A DNA stretch of 64,000 bases from Breviolum minutum Mf 1.05b.01 (Eukaryota; Sar; Dinophyceae; Suessiales; Symbiodiniaceae): contig DF239884.1 in assembly GCA_000507305.1 (NCBI GenBank), forward strand, positions 60,269 to 124,268, given 5' to 3'. The position numbers and the translations under genes are program-made. Below the pieces are notes generated by a model, which worked only from the letters and a program-made list of their open reading frames with translations, ran no database searches and was not told the DNA's origin. Each line of letters starts with the position of its first letter. The stretch's first letter is position 1. Shown here one piece after another: positions 43,301 through 55,250 of this stretch.

Positions 43301-46300
43301 TTGCAATAGTGCAACTGCGCCGATCAACGTTTGACAGGTATACGGTATACAATTAGTTCTGTTTAAATGCCCAATATGCCATCACTCAGGTAAAACATTG
43401 AATGGGGTCCTCTACGAAGCCTATTTGTCGTGTGGAGGAGAGTGGAAAAAGTCAAAGTTGTATCTCTCACTGACGCAGAGCAATTCCACTCAGAAACGTG
43501 GTCGCCGTGTTTGGATGACCCGTAAAGAGATGATCGATCGATTCGGAGATGCCACTGATGACACTTGGACTCGATTGATCGACATGCCGGTACCATATGT
43601 CAAGATCTGAATATTCCTTCAAAAAAAGGATATTATATATATATAATTATGCAGGATATAACAATCAAATTTCACCTGTTTAGTAGCGCTACAAGATCTG
43701 CCATCTGCCTTAGGACATAATAGAACGGAAAGTTTCGGATGAAGAGCTACGAAAATCCGAAGTGCGACCACATCCCGAAGCACCACTTCGAAAGGATTCC
43801 TTGTCGCACTGCATGCTTTCATGTTTGTAGACGTGACGATATCTATATATATATATATTATTGATTGCCCGGATCCTTCATCTGCAGCAGGACATGGTCC
43901 AATTTCTATGCCTATCGGATGACACCGAAACGGAAGCGGAGGATGTGACGATGTCGTACCTTTTTCAAGCATGTGATGAGAGTAGTAGCGAATCTGGGAG
44001 TTCGGGATCTTCCTCTGAAAAGAAAAAGAAAAAGAAGAAGAAGGGCAAGGCCTGAATAAATAGTTAATCGTCGTCTATATTTTTTTTTTCGATCTCTTAG
44101 ACCCTGCAGTATAATGTGCAAAACTGTCTCTCGATTCCTGAAGGCCGACAAAAAGAAAAAGGCTTCGAAGGACAAGAAGAAGAAAAAGGACAAGAAAAAG
44201 GCCAAGGACAGTTCCGAGACAAGCAGTGATGACTCATCAGACTCAGGTGATCAATCGAAATCGGAAGAAGAGGTGGCTGAGGCTGACAAGAAGAATAGTC
44301 AGAAGAAGAAGGATGACAAGAAGAAGAATCATGGTCAGAAGGACAAGAAGGATAAGCCTAATAAGGACAAGAAAGACAAGAAGGACAAAAAGAAGAAAAA
44401 AAAGAGGAAAGAACCAAAGAAGCTAAGCCCAGAAGAGGAAGCCGAAAAACAGGAAAAGGAAGCACAAAAGAAATTGATTGGTGCTGCCAAAAAGGTGCAT
44501 GCTTGTCAAAACTGACAACCGTTGGTTCATGATGTGTGGATTTTATACAATCTATATATAATATATATATAATATATATATATACATTTGTACATGTACA
44601 TTCATGCACGTTTAAATTTGTAAACGACAGGTGATCAACCAAGCGGTTGGAAAGATCAATGCTTGGAAAACCTACCAAGAGTACTTGCAAAATGTGTCTG
44701 AAACCCAGGGAGTCTTTATAGGATTATTTTGAAAAACTAGTGACAAACGACCTCATCACAATTGGCTGTGCACGTTTTTTTCCTAAGGGGTGAAAAGTTC
44801 AGAGAAGCTATCATCAATGATGTGGAGCACAATATCGAAGTTGTGACGCAAGAACGTGAGAAGCTTCGAAAAATCGTGGATGAAAACAAGGTGGGATTAA
44901 TATAGTATATACGAAAAACAAACTGACACTGGGGGAATTGATCATCGAATCCCTTTATCAAATAATGCCGGGATGCGTGTGCCCCTGATTTCATGCATTC
45001 GATCTGCCAACAGTTGGAGCCCAGATTCTGACATGACTTTACTTCCTGGTACACATATAATCCCCAAAAAAATGCAAATTGGTTAACCACATTGCAGTCA
45101 CATGCCACCCATTCCCAGACCCAGATCTGGGCAGGTGGACGAGTGTGAGGCAGGCACCGAGACTTTGAAGAGGTCATGTGATGACCTGGAAAAAGCCATG
45201 GTCCCAGCCAAAAAGGCAAAACCCGCGGCGGCTAAGACAGCCAAAGGAGAGAAGGGATCATGAGCTTGAATGGCAACGATTTTAATTTTGTATGCCAGAA
45301 TGATGAGGCTGCAACATTTATCAAGAACTATATTGCTATAGTTCAAACATATATGTAATTACCATGAACCCCTAAAACCATGAAAAACAAAAGTTTTTGG
45401 CCACCGAAAAACTAGGTTATTTACGCCATAAAAACCTCTAAAAATGTGTATACTAGTATATATAGGTTTGGGGGCCCCATGTTAAAATAATCCAAATGTT
45501 TTCGATGAATCGAACTTGAATCGTACATAATATTGTTTGAGGTAGCCTGACCTGGCATGTAGATCCAAGCGCAATGCGTGGGGGGTTTGATGAGCAGGCG
45601 TGTGTGCTACACCCAATGAATATGCTGAGTTGGGGTTATCTCTGCATGCCTCAGGGGTGTGTGCCTCCACGTCATACTGGGATAGCCAGTTTGCTTCTGA
45701 TCTGTGAACATGCGTGCCGCTTTGTACCAGAACAAAAGAACATGCCTACATGTTGTTGCATGCGCATGCCAGTTTCAAATATGCATGCATGGTGTTTGCA
45801 CTTCTCAAACTGCAAAGCTCATGTGCAAATTGCATGTGCAACTCGACTTAAAATGAAATTTCAATTTCTCTAGAATTTGACTTGTGGCAGGTGCTCGTGA
45901 TGGCACTGATGGATACAATGCAGCCACAGTGCAGGATGCTATCAACAAGATGGCTGATGGGGTGCCCTGGCAACTGGTTAATCGACCCGCGTGGTATATA
46001 TATATATTCTAAATTAATAACCTGTACCGAATTTGATCGATTGATCATGATGGTCTGCATCCAATGCAACATTTCAACATGACCCCCACCGGCTACGAGG
46101 CCTCATCAGCAGCTGCAGTCATGGAGACATTCCGAGGTCAAGTTGAGGACAGTGCCACAAAATCAAATTATGTTGTTGCACCATTTGAGCAATATCCGAC
46201 TATTGCAGCCAGCTGAGTGTACAAGTATATATATATATATAGATTTAAAATACCTGGCCATCTTTCATTGTGCAGGAATCTGGCGGCACTGGAATGAATG

Positions 46301-49262
46301 TCAAGTCGTTCAAGCTCGGGAGCTATAGGAAGGGCAATGATTCTCGAGATTTCTTCAAGAATATCAAGCTTCCACTGGACTGCAATGTTGGTCGAAAAAA
46401 AAACGAATTCTACCAACAGAAAATTGTTTTTCTTTCCAAAAAAAAACTACTGCGGCCGTCATTGTCAAATAGATGTATGATGATTTTTTCTGTGATGCAT
46501 ATTGAGATGTGCATATATCGACCATGAGATTTTGAAGCTCATGACCCTTCAAGGAGCCAGTTTATGTGGAGTGCAGTGTTGATACGGGCAATGGTAAAGT
46601 TGTGACCAAGAAGCTTCCAATGTTCGACCCTCATCGAATACTACAATATCTGGTGGACACTGTCGGTCTACATATTGACTATGCACAAATCGATCAATAC
46701 TGGTCACATTTAGAGGCACTTGACTGTAAGTGGGCAAAGCGTGTTGGAGACCACAAGCTCATCCCGTGTCTAGTCTTACATGTGATCTTTTTGATCTTCC
46801 CATATATAAAAATAATATATATATATATATATTAGTTTTTTCTAATATGTACGNCCCCCTAGGATTATATATATATACATATATATAATTTATATACTGC
46901 GTTAACATTATTCCCCAGAATGTCAAAAACAGAGCAAACTGAACTGTCCCTTGCCTTTTAGGTACCAACAAGCGGCTACTGTACATAATTCCTAAAGCTG
47001 ATCATGAACTTTTTTGGATTAATCATATACCTCCAAGGATTGGTTTTTACGGGGACGAAGCCAACATCAGCGAAAACCCGCACCAGCCATTCAAAACCCT
47101 TTGCTTCTTCATGAATGTGATCCACTATAGGCCAAAGTCTGCACGGCTAAGCAGATTTTTATTGTTTGCCATTCGGGCGGATTGGCTGATTCAACCGCTT
47201 ACGGTCCGACCTATCCTAGCACGTATCACATGGTCATTCAATATTGCATTTTATGGACATGAACCAGGAGATCCAACAAAACTTCTTTGTGCAGCGGGCC
47301 ATCGTTTTATCCTTGCAGAGTGTCGTGGGGACCAGGAATTCCATCGTACGTTATGGCAGCATGCTGCTAGTTGGAAATCGAAATATATATGCTACCAGTG
47401 TCGTGCAACCAGCATTGGACAGCAACATACTTTTGTTGATCTTAGGGATGAACCATCATGGGCTTCGACAGAGCACACCAACATTTCATTTATCAATGGA
47501 GAACTTCCACCATATCCATGTTACTAGGCAGAAATTTTGGACCAAAAATGCTGAATGTTAAATCACAGAACCTGGTGCATGGTACTGGTACTAATTAGTA
47601 GTACCAATACCTATGATCATATAAACACAATTGTGGCCTCGGTGAGGTCCTCTCCTGGCAGTGGCTCATTGGGAGCTATCAATCATAAAGATTTGTTCCA
47701 TGCATTGCCTCAACCTCGGATTGGTGTATACAGCCAACGGTGGGGTGCTGACTCCTGGGCTATACTTGTATTCTAGATTGTTTCCAGGAACTATCTTGGG
47801 AAACAATATATAATTATATACATTTGCCAGATAACCAGCCATGTGTTTATAACATGGCCGCCCATACAGCCACCAACCAAGGATGACTCTTGTACAATTG
47901 GGTTACTTTGGCGATCCAGCTGGCGATTTGAAGGGCATTTTGTTGGACGCATGGGACGATTACCGGGCATGGTGCAAAGAAAAAAAGATTACTCCTGCTC
48001 AGGGACGATTTACTCCAAATCTAGTAGCCTGACAGCGATATGCACACTTTTGTTTTGCATCCCATGGGATTCATATTAATATTAATATATATATCAAAAA
48101 TAATTTCTCTATCTTTAAATTGCGTCGATCACTTGTTTCCCAATCAAGAGCCTGATCTCCAATGATTTGTGATCAGCCCTGGGTTTGAGGTTGTGAAATC
48201 CTGTCACGGAGCGTATTTAACTTGTAAAGCTTATAATGGGCGAATTGTGGCCGAATGGCTTCTGAACTGTTCGATCCATGCAGAGCAGGGAAGCTGGCCA
48301 GACCATCCTCGAACATTTGGGGCATGGATACGCAACGAGATCACATCAGGCAATTTAGCGGTTCCAAGTGACAGTAGGCTTCTACACCAGCGTCTTGCGA
48401 TGAAACTTTTGATATTTCAGTAGTTTTTTTGGTTTGCAAGGTTGAATTCCTTTCCTACTGGCGGTGTTTGATGTTACCGGTACCGATTGATACTCAATTA
48501 TTGTTAACCAGCATTGGCCACGTTGACAACAAAGGACTGGTCTCTGCAGATATTTTGGTTTGACTGAACGTGCTGGCCGATTATTGCCAGCTGGATGCAC
48601 TATTGTACATGTACATGTGCAACCATGCAGTGCACGGTGCATGAGCCTCAGGTCACAAGAACAAGCGCAGGAGATCTACGATGCAGGTATGCTTTTCTTG
48701 CGGCAACATTTGATCCTCACAAGAATTTGCTCAAGGCCAGGTGTTTCTATGGAACGTAACTGTGTGTGTGGCCAAATTCATGTTTCATCAATCGATGAAT
48801 ACACATCAGGCGAAACTTGTTGATGTGGCTGGTAAAGCCCAAACTTCATGCTGGGTGCCTAGCATTTACTGATTTGAATTTGTGGGGCCGGGTCTTTTAC
48901 ATGTTGAGTTGATCGGTCTTAATGAGCCATGACCCACTCAGATTATGCATCACCTTTTGCGACAGACCCGTCAGTTCAGCTACTTGTCATGCACCGGCGA
49001 GTTGTGTTTCATGTTGAACTTGGAAGACCTTCCCTGACAATTGACGACCCTCAAGACACATTTTCATTTTTAAGGACAAAACGGCCGATTTCACCATTGC
49101 TTTGTCGATGAAGATGCTATGGGGTGGGCCAAGTTGGTGGCGCGTAGAGTTGGCAGAGCCAACATGGAATGGGGAGTACTTAGATGTGCAAACATGCGCT
49201 TAGCTTCTCTCAGGTGGAGGATTCGAAAACTCAACAGACAAGCGGCGGCACGTACCAAGTGA
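40339..49262 (+). CDS. Gene B: large multi-exon dinoflagellate family protein
   Basis: Candidate start ATG at 40339 (MADESPEGQNGGPDTGKGTD). Approximate exons: 40339-40460, 40690-41600, 41902-42092, 42209-42250, 42512-42640, 43390-43589, 43714-43794, 43891-44049, 44144-44494, 44631-44721, 44788-44890, 45098-45263, 45891-45992, 46109-46200, 46276-46400, 46561-46770, 46962-47524, 47650-47785, 47881-48029, 48188-48420, 48549-48700, 48806-48870, 49072-49262. A stop at 45261 could end a first gene, with a second from 45.9 kb; I favour one gene because the motif order matches what I recall of full-length family members. Parts: disordered N-terminus, UBA-like segment, Tyr/Trp-rich segment, WMTRKEMIDRFGD motif, Lys-rich linker, and a large C-terminal domain ending in a DEDAMG motif. 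Function unknown; the family may be transposon-related. Confidence 0.65.
40690..41600 (+). CDS. Gene B exon with UBA-like and Tyr/Trp-rich parts
   Basis: Acceptor atctggag|G at 40689. Starts basic (RPKRKVVKVVVKRKVQKKHD), then acidic/disordered, then a UBA-like helix bundle at about 41031-41165 (DKTIDVLVSMGYKHDEAEQA; NRIDEIMDLIED), with the MGY turn and a C-terminal helix as in UBA domains. A Tyr/Trp-rich stretch follows (ASYWQPNSWDSYGWGSCWDS, 41298-41392), then DFGADLAKEMAAYESQLEDW. About 300 codons. Confidence 0.65.
41902..42640 (+). CDS. Gene B linker exons
   Basis: 41902-42092 encodes DQKPGAVAEHAETKTNGSEV and KTPGQEKTKDDEKQNDKQDE. A 42-base micro-exon at 42209-42250 (EKADTGKGEDEQPE) has a perfect AG|G...|GT frame. 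42512-42640 encodes VDANGVPVPYKQTQKYKKSH then ARYMRYWRSVHESPHLRDW. Disordered acidic linker followed by a basic helix. Confidence 0.6.
43390..43794 (+). CDS. Gene B exons with WMTRKEM motif
   Basis: 43390-43589 encodes GEWKKSKLYLSLTQSNSTQK then RGRRVWMTRKEMIDRFGDAT. 43714-43794 encodes DIIERKVSDEELRKSEVRPH-PEAP, with donor aaag|gattcc (GA type). I recall the pair 'R.W.T..E...RFG' then 'DEELR..EVR.HP' as a hallmark of expanded Symbiodiniaceae proteins. Confidence 0.7.
43891..44494 (+). CDS. Gene B Ser/Lys-rich exons
   Basis: 43891-44049 encodes DMVQFLCLSDDTETEAEDVT, then a Ser/Glu stretch and SEKKKKKKKKGK, ending at a GC donor (ggcaag|gcctga). 44144-44494 encodes a Lys-dominated region (KADKKKKASKDKKKKKDKKK; SSDDSSDSGDQSKSEEEVAE) and ends KKLIGAAKK|gtgc. 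Highly charged, likely disordered and nuclear. Confidence 0.65.
44631..45263 (+). CDS. Gene B helical exons and possible end
   Basis: 44631-44721: VINQAVGKINAWKTYQEYLQ-NVSETQG. 44788-44890: GEKFREAIINDVEHNIEVVT-QEREKLRKIVDENK, donor aacaag|gtggg. 45098-45263: MPPIPRPRSGQVDECEAGTE, TLKRSCDDLEKAMVPAKKAK, ending AKGEKGS and TGA. That TGA may end a gene here or be skipped by an upstream donor. Confidence 0.6.
45891..46400 (+). CDS. Gene B middle exons
   Basis: 45891-45992: ARDGTDGYNAATVQDAINKM-ADGVPWQLVNRP. About 46109-46200: AAAVMETFRGQVEDSATKSN, YVVAPFEQYPTIA. About 46276-46400: ESGGTGMNVKSFKLGSYRKG, NDSRDFFKNIKLPLDCN. All three are protein-like; the third is open in other phases too. Confidence 0.45.
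46561..46770 (+). CDS. Gene B conserved domain exon 1
   Basis: Acceptor aaggagccag| at 46560. Encodes VYVECSVDTGNGKVVTKKLP then FDPHRILQYLVDTVGLHIDY and AQIDQYWSHLEALDCKWAKR. I recall 'YL....GL.I.......YW.H......W' followed by 'G.YGD.A' as the start of the large C-terminal domain of this family. Confidence 0.65.
46962..47524 (+). CDS. Gene B conserved domain exon 2 (CxxC)
   Basis: After ttgcctttta-g| (46961) 187 codons stay open to TAG at 47525, well upstream of the first Met: GTNKRLLYIIPKADHELFWI, RIGFYGDEANISENPHQPFK, RPKSARLSRFLLFAIRADWL, RITWSFNIAFYG, then ECRGDQEFHRTLWQHAASWK and SKYICYQCRATSIGQQHTFV. The G.YGD motif, the WSFN..F.G motif, the GD..FH..W motif and CxxC in this order fit the family. 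CxxC may be a zinc site. Confidence 0.75.
47650..48420 (+). CDS. Gene B conserved domain exons 3-5
   Basis: About 47650-47785: IIKICSMHCLNLGLVYTANG, matching the family's '.DxMH..NLG' box. 47881-48029: TLVQLGYFGDPAGDLKGILL then DAWDDYRAWCKEKKITPAQG-RFTPN. About 48188-48420: CHGAYLTCKAYNGRIVAEWL, with the KAYNGR box, then SWPDHPRTFGAWIRNEITSG. Order agrees with the family. Confidence 0.6.
48549..49262 (+). CDS. Gene B terminal exons (DEDAMG motif)
   Basis: About 48549-48700: YFGLTERAGRLLPAG and EQAQEIYDAGMLFLRQH. About 48806-48870: RNLLMWLVKPKLHAG, matching the family's 'KPK.H' box. 49072-49262: FHHCFVDEDAMGWAKLVARR, VGRANMEWGVLRCANMRLAS, ending RKLNRQAAARTK and TGA at 49260. The DED near the C-terminus is strongly conserved in my memory of the family. 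Confidence 0.65.
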
Positions 49263-49514
49263 AAAAAGGGAGTTTGAGGATCGAATCTGGGTATCGAGCT
49301 TTATATGCATGATCATAAAAGCAAAATCTAGAAATATTGCATATAATTATGTGATCTACCACTGCGTGATCATGGCGTGAATGTACGTGATCCCGGACGA
49401 CGTTGGTAAACCATGACTTTCAACAACGACAAGGTTTTACTCAGTCTTTTGACATTCTGGGTTAATTATATATATAAATACGTATATCATATACAGTGTA
49501 CGTATGTATTTTGG
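49263..49514. other. 3' flank of gene B
   Basis: AT-rich, no gene. The tandem array resumes at about 49515. The string gacgacgttggtaaaccat (about 49396) loosely resembles caacgtcggtgtttaaccat at 30472, near the other edge of the block. Confidence 0.35.
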
Positions 49515-49918
49515 CAAAACCACTACGATGCTTCCGGTAATCTGGGAGTCTGCGAGTTTCAGAAAATTGGGGATGTCAGGAAATAAGATGCAAGCCTATC
49601 TGCGGATTTATCTGATGTGCCTAGATTCATTCACAACATTTACACAGCGAACTCAAAGTGTTTTTCTTACTGCATTTTTCTGTCTTCATCGGGCATTGCA
49701 AGCATTTGAGCCGCGTTTTCAAATGACACCAACATACATCAACATTCTTTCAACTGTCCAATCACGAACAGCAACTCTCCACAACATTCCGTAAGAGGAT
49801 ATGCCAATTCCATCCAATTCCCCACATGGAGCACAATGACTTGAATCTTGAAGGTACCTTTGTCTTATTCTCTTGTCTTTCAGACTTTCCAACAACCAAC
49901 TTTGACGTGTCACGTGAG

Positions 49919-49998
49919 TCACGTATCATGGCAACGTGGGCAACGTGCCTCTTCTGCTTTCCTTCGCTTGGGTTCTGCTGCATCCTGCGCTAAGACAG
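49919..49998 (-). CDS. Array exon Y (one representative copy)
   Basis: After an acceptor-like cttagcgcag|G the minus strand encodes DAAEPKRRKAEEARCPRCHD. The same frame in other units gives DAAEAQRRKAEARCHDT (about 52770, 53590, 55540), and DPAEEKRKKTEEARCQRHAK at 30.27 kb. Most copies soon meet a stop, while an alternative frame gives TSKVVVGMPE. So the functional reading is not settled. Confidence 0.45.
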
Positions 49999-52900
49999 TT
50001 GCACAGAAAATATGGAAGATCTGCTTTTCGCATTGCCACCATGAAACTTCCTCCAATCTGGGAGTCTGGGAGTGTCTGAAAATTGGGGATGCCAGGTAAA
50101 ATGAAAGTCTACAAGAATCATGCGGATACGTTTGATTTGATGTGTCTAGTCGAGATGAGTTTACAACATGTACACACGGAAATTCAAAGTTTTTTTCTTG
50201 CGGTTTTTGTCTTCCTCGACCATTGCGAGCCTTCACGCTGTATTTCCAAATTACATAAACATTATTTCACTTGTCAAGCCTTGGACAACTCTCAAAAAGA
50301 TTCTGTAAGTGGATAGGCTAATCCCCCACATGGACTTGGAGGTACTGTTTTGATATCCTTTCTGCGTACCTTTCCTTGCCCCCTTGTCTTCTTTCCAAAC
50401 TTTCCAACAACCAGCTTTTGGCGTGTCGTTGGCAACGTGCCTCTTCTGTTTTCTTTCGTTTTTCCTCTGCTGGATCCTGCGTTGAGTTGAACCAGTGGAT
50501 GGGCTTTGCTTACATTCCCTCGCTTGTCAAGCCTAGACAATCTCTCTATAAGATTCTGTGAGTGGATATGCCAATTCCCCACGTGGAGAAGGAGGTGCTG
50601 ATTTCATATCCTTTCTGCCAGAATTTCTTGAAGGTATATTGTATCGAAAATCTCCTTGCCTTCTTGTCTTCTTTCAGACTTTACAACAACCAGCTTTGAC
50701 ATGTCACGTACCATGGCAACGTGCCTCTGCTTTCCTTCGCTTGGCCTCTGCTTCTTCCTGCATTGAGACAGTTGAACTAATTGACAAACTTTGCTTACAG
50801 TCAGCTCCGAAAGACACTCTGCTTATGAGTCAACCTAATAGATACCGAATACGTGAACATACACACACAAATGCTCATCCTCATCATTCACCTTCTGCTT
50901 GCGCAGTTGGGTGTGGCCCAAATGTACCAGTCGTGCTGATTTCAAGTTAGGAAAAAAGAATAAGCAAAGGGTATAGAAAATCTGCTATGCGCATTGCTAC
51001 CATGAAACATCCTCCAGTCTGGGAGTCTGGGAGTGTCTGAACATTGTGGATGTCAGGAGATAAAATAATAGCTTATAGCTTACATGCATGGGTGGGGATA
51101 TTGTGGGTATGTCTAGATTCGTGTACAGCATGAACCAATACCATTACAATTTTAAGATATTCAAAGCTATTCTTCTTGCCATGTTCCGTTTTTTTTCGAC
51201 CATTGCGACCATTTGAGCAGTGTTTCCAAACGACATCAACATACATCAGCACTATCTCACTTGTCAGGCCTACACAAACTGCCTGTGGTCTCTGCCACCC
51301 CTTTTGTTTGTCCAAAGGGAAAAAGATGTGGTTATTTTGTTGTGTTTGCTTGGGTTTGCTAAGTAGAGATCTCTGGTCTTTCATTCACTTTCCAACAACC
51401 ACCTTTGACGTGTCACGTGTCATGGCAACGTGCCTCTGCTTTCTTTCGCTGGGCCTCTGCTTTATCCTGCATTGAGACAGTCGCGCCAGTTGACAAACTT
51501 TGCGTACAGTCAGTTCCGAAAGACAACACTCTGCTTATGAGTCAACCTAATAAATACCGAATACGTGAACATACACACACACATCATAATCAGCTTCTGC
51601 GACTGGTACCGTTGGGGGTGGCCCAAATGTATTGGCTTTGCTGATTCCAAGCTACGCGAAAACCATCAGAAAATATAGAAGATCGGCTTGTGCATTGCTG
51701 TGTCTAGGTTCATTTGCCACATGCGCAGAGAGAGTTTGAAGCTTTTCTTCTTGCCCTTTCCTTTCTTTTTCGACAATTCTGACCATTCGAGTAGCGTTTC
51801 CAAATGACATTAACATAATTACATCAACATTGTCTCACTTGTCAAGCCGCGAAAAACTCTGAATAACATTCCGCAAGAGCATAAACCAATTCCCCCACAT
51901 GGAGAAGGAGGTGCTGTATTGATATCCTTGCTGCCAGAATGACTTGCAGGTATATTAGCCACAATTCCTTGCTCTCTGGTCTTTCATTCAGGCATTCCAA
52001 CAACCACCTTTGACGTGTCACGTGTCATGGCAACGTGCCTCTTCTGCTTTCCTTCGCTTGGCCTCTGCTGCATCCTGCATTGAGACAGTCGCGCCAGTTG
52101 ACAAACTTTGCGTACAGTCAGTTCCGAAAGACAACACTCTGCTTATGAGTCAACCTAACACAGTAAATACCGAATACGTGAACATACACACACAATTCTC
52201 ATTCTCATTATTACCTTCTGCCACTGTTGCCGTTGGGGGGTGGCCCAAGTGTAGTAGTCGTGCTGATTCCAAGCTACACGAAAAACATATCAGAAAATAT
52301 ATAGAAGATTTGCTTGGTGCATTGCTACCATGAGACTTCCTCCAATCTGGGAGTCTGGGAGTGTCTGAACATTGTGGATGTCAGAAGATAAGATGAAAGC
52401 ATTGTGGATGTGTCTAGATTCATGTACACCATGTACCAATACCAATACAATGTGAAGCTTTTCTTTTTGACCATTAAGACCATTTGAGCAGTGTTTCCAA
52501 ATGACATCAACATACATCAACAGTATCTCGCGTGTCAAGACTAGAAAACTCTCAATAAGATTCTGCGAGTGGATATGCCAATTCCCCACATTGAGAAGGA
52601 GGTACTGTTTTGATATCCTTGCTACCAGAATGACTTGAAGGTATATTAGCCACAATTCCTTGCTCTCTGGTCTTTCATTCAGGCATTCCAACAACCACCT
52701 TTGACGTGTCACGTGTCATGGCAACGTGGGCAACGTGCCTCTGCTTTCCTTCGCTGGGCCTCTGCTGCATCCTGCATTGAGACAGTCGCGCCAGTTGACA
52801 AACTTTGCGTACAGTCAGTTCCGAAAGACAACACTGTGCTAATGAGTCAACGTAATATAATACCGAATACGTGAACATACACACACACACAATTCTGATC

Positions 52901-55129
52901 CTCAGTCGTGCTGATTTCAAGCCACGTTAAAGAACATCTGAAAGAATATAGAAGATTTTCTTTGTGCATTGCTACCATGAGACTTCCTCCAATCTGGGAG
53001 TCTGGGAGTGTCTGAACATTGTGGATGTCAGAAGATAAGATGAAAGCTTACATGCATCATGAGGACATTGTGGATGTGTCTAGATTCATGTACACCATGT
53101 ACCAATACCAATACAATGTGAAGCTTTTCTTGTTCGACTATTGCGACCATTTGAGCTGTGTTTCCAAATGACATCAACATACATCAACAGTATCTCGCGT
53201 GTCAAGACTAGAAAACTCTCAATAAGATTCTGCGAGTGGATATGCCAATTGCCCACATGGAGAAGGAGGTACTGTTTTGATATCCTTGCTACCAGAATGA
53301 CTTGAAGGTATATTAGCCACAATTCCTTGCTCTCTGGTCTTTCATTCAGGCATTCCAACAACCACCTTTGACGTGTCACGTGTCATNTTCGTCCACATGG
53401 AGAAGGAATGAGAAGGAGGTGTTGTTTTGATATCCTTTCTCCCAGAAAGACTTGAAGGAATATCAGCCGCAATTCCTTGCTCTCTGGTCTTTCATTCAGG
53501 CATTCCAACAACCACCTTTGACGTGTCACGTGTCATGGCAACGTGGGCAACGTGCCTCTGCTTTCCTTCGCTGGGCCTCTGCTGCATCCTGCATTGAGAC
53601 AGTCGCGCCAGTTGACAAACTTTGCGTACAGTCAGTTCCGAAAGACAACACTCTGCTTATGAGTCAACCTAATAAATACCGAATACGTGAACATACAGAC
53701 GCAATTCTGATCCTCAGTCGTGCTGATTTCAAGCCACGTTAAAGAACATCTGAAAGAATATAGAAGATTTGCTTGGTGCATTGCTACCATGAGACTTCCT
53801 CCAATCTGGGAGTCTGGGAGTGTCTGAACATTGTGGATGTCAGAAGATAAGATGAAAGCTTACATGCATCACGAGGATATTGTGGATGTGTCTAGATTCA
53901 TGTACACCATGTACCAATACCAATACAATGTGAAGCTTTTCCTTTTCAACCATTGCGACCATTTGAGCAGTGTTTCCAAATGACATCAACATACATCAAC
54001 AGTATCTCGCGTGTCAAGACTAGAAAACTCTCAATAAGATTCTGCGAGTGGATATGCCAATTCCCCACATGGAGAAGGAGGTACTGTTTTGATATCCTTG
54101 CTACCAGAATGACTTGAAGGTATATTAGCCACAATTCCTTCCTCTCTGGTCTTTCATTCAGGCATTCCAACAACCACCTTTGACGTGTCACGTGTCATAG
54201 CAACGTGCCTCTTCTGCTTTCCTTCGCTGGGCCTTTGCAGCATCCTGCATTGAGACAGTCGCACCAGTTGACAAACTTTGCGTACAGTCAGTTGCGAAAG
54301 ACAACAATCTGCTTATGAGTCAACCTAATATGATACCGAATACGTGAACATACACACGCAATTCTGATCCTCAGTCGTGCTGATTCCAAGCTACACGAAA
54401 CATATCAGAAAATATATAGAAGATTTGCTTGGTGCATTGCTACCATGAGACTTCCTCCAATCTGGGAGTCTGGGAGTGTCTGAACATTGTGGATGTCAGA
54501 AGATAAAATAAAAGCTTACATGCATCACGAGGATATTGTGGATGTGTCTAGATTCATGTACACCATGTACCAATACCAATACAATGTGAAGCTTTTCTTT
54601 TTGACCATTGCGACCATTTGAGCTGTGTTTCCAAATGACATCAACATACATCAACAGTATCTCGCGTGTCAAGACTAGAAAACTCTCAATAAGATTCTGC
54701 GAGTGGATATGCCAATTGCCCACATGGAGAAGGAGGTACTGTTTTGATATCCTTGCTACCAGAATGACTTGAAGGTATATTAGCCACAATTCCTTGCTCT
54801 CTGGTCTTTCATTCAGGCATTCCAACAACCACCTTTGACGTGTCACGTGTCATGGCAACGTGCCTCTTCTGCTTTCCTTCGTTGGGCCTTTGCTGCATCC
54901 TGCATTGACACAGTCACGCCAGTTGACAAACTTTGCGTACAGTCAGTTCCGAAAGACAACACTCTGCTTATGAGTCAACCCAATGAATACCGAATACGTG
55001 AACATACACACACACAAATGCTGATCCTCATAATCAGCTTCTGCGACTGGTACCGTTGGGGGTGGCCCAAATGTATTGGCTTTGCTGATTCCAAGCTACG
55101 CGAAAAACATCAGAAAATATAGAAGATCG

Positions 55130-55250
55130 GCTTTGTGCATTGCTGTGTCTAGGTTCATTTGCCACATGCACAGAGAGAGTTTGAAGCTTTTCTTCTTGCC
55201 CTTTCCTTTCTTTTTCGACAATTCTGACCATTCGAGTAGCGTTTCCAAAT
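55130..55250 (-). CDS. Array exon X (one representative copy)
   Basis: Encodes ATRMVRIVEKERKGQEEKLQ then TLSVHVANEPRHSNAQSRSS. The related copy at about 53150-53060 reads AQMVAIVEQEKLHIVLVLVH in the same register, with decayed coding. Charged helix, function unknown. Confidence 0.45.
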
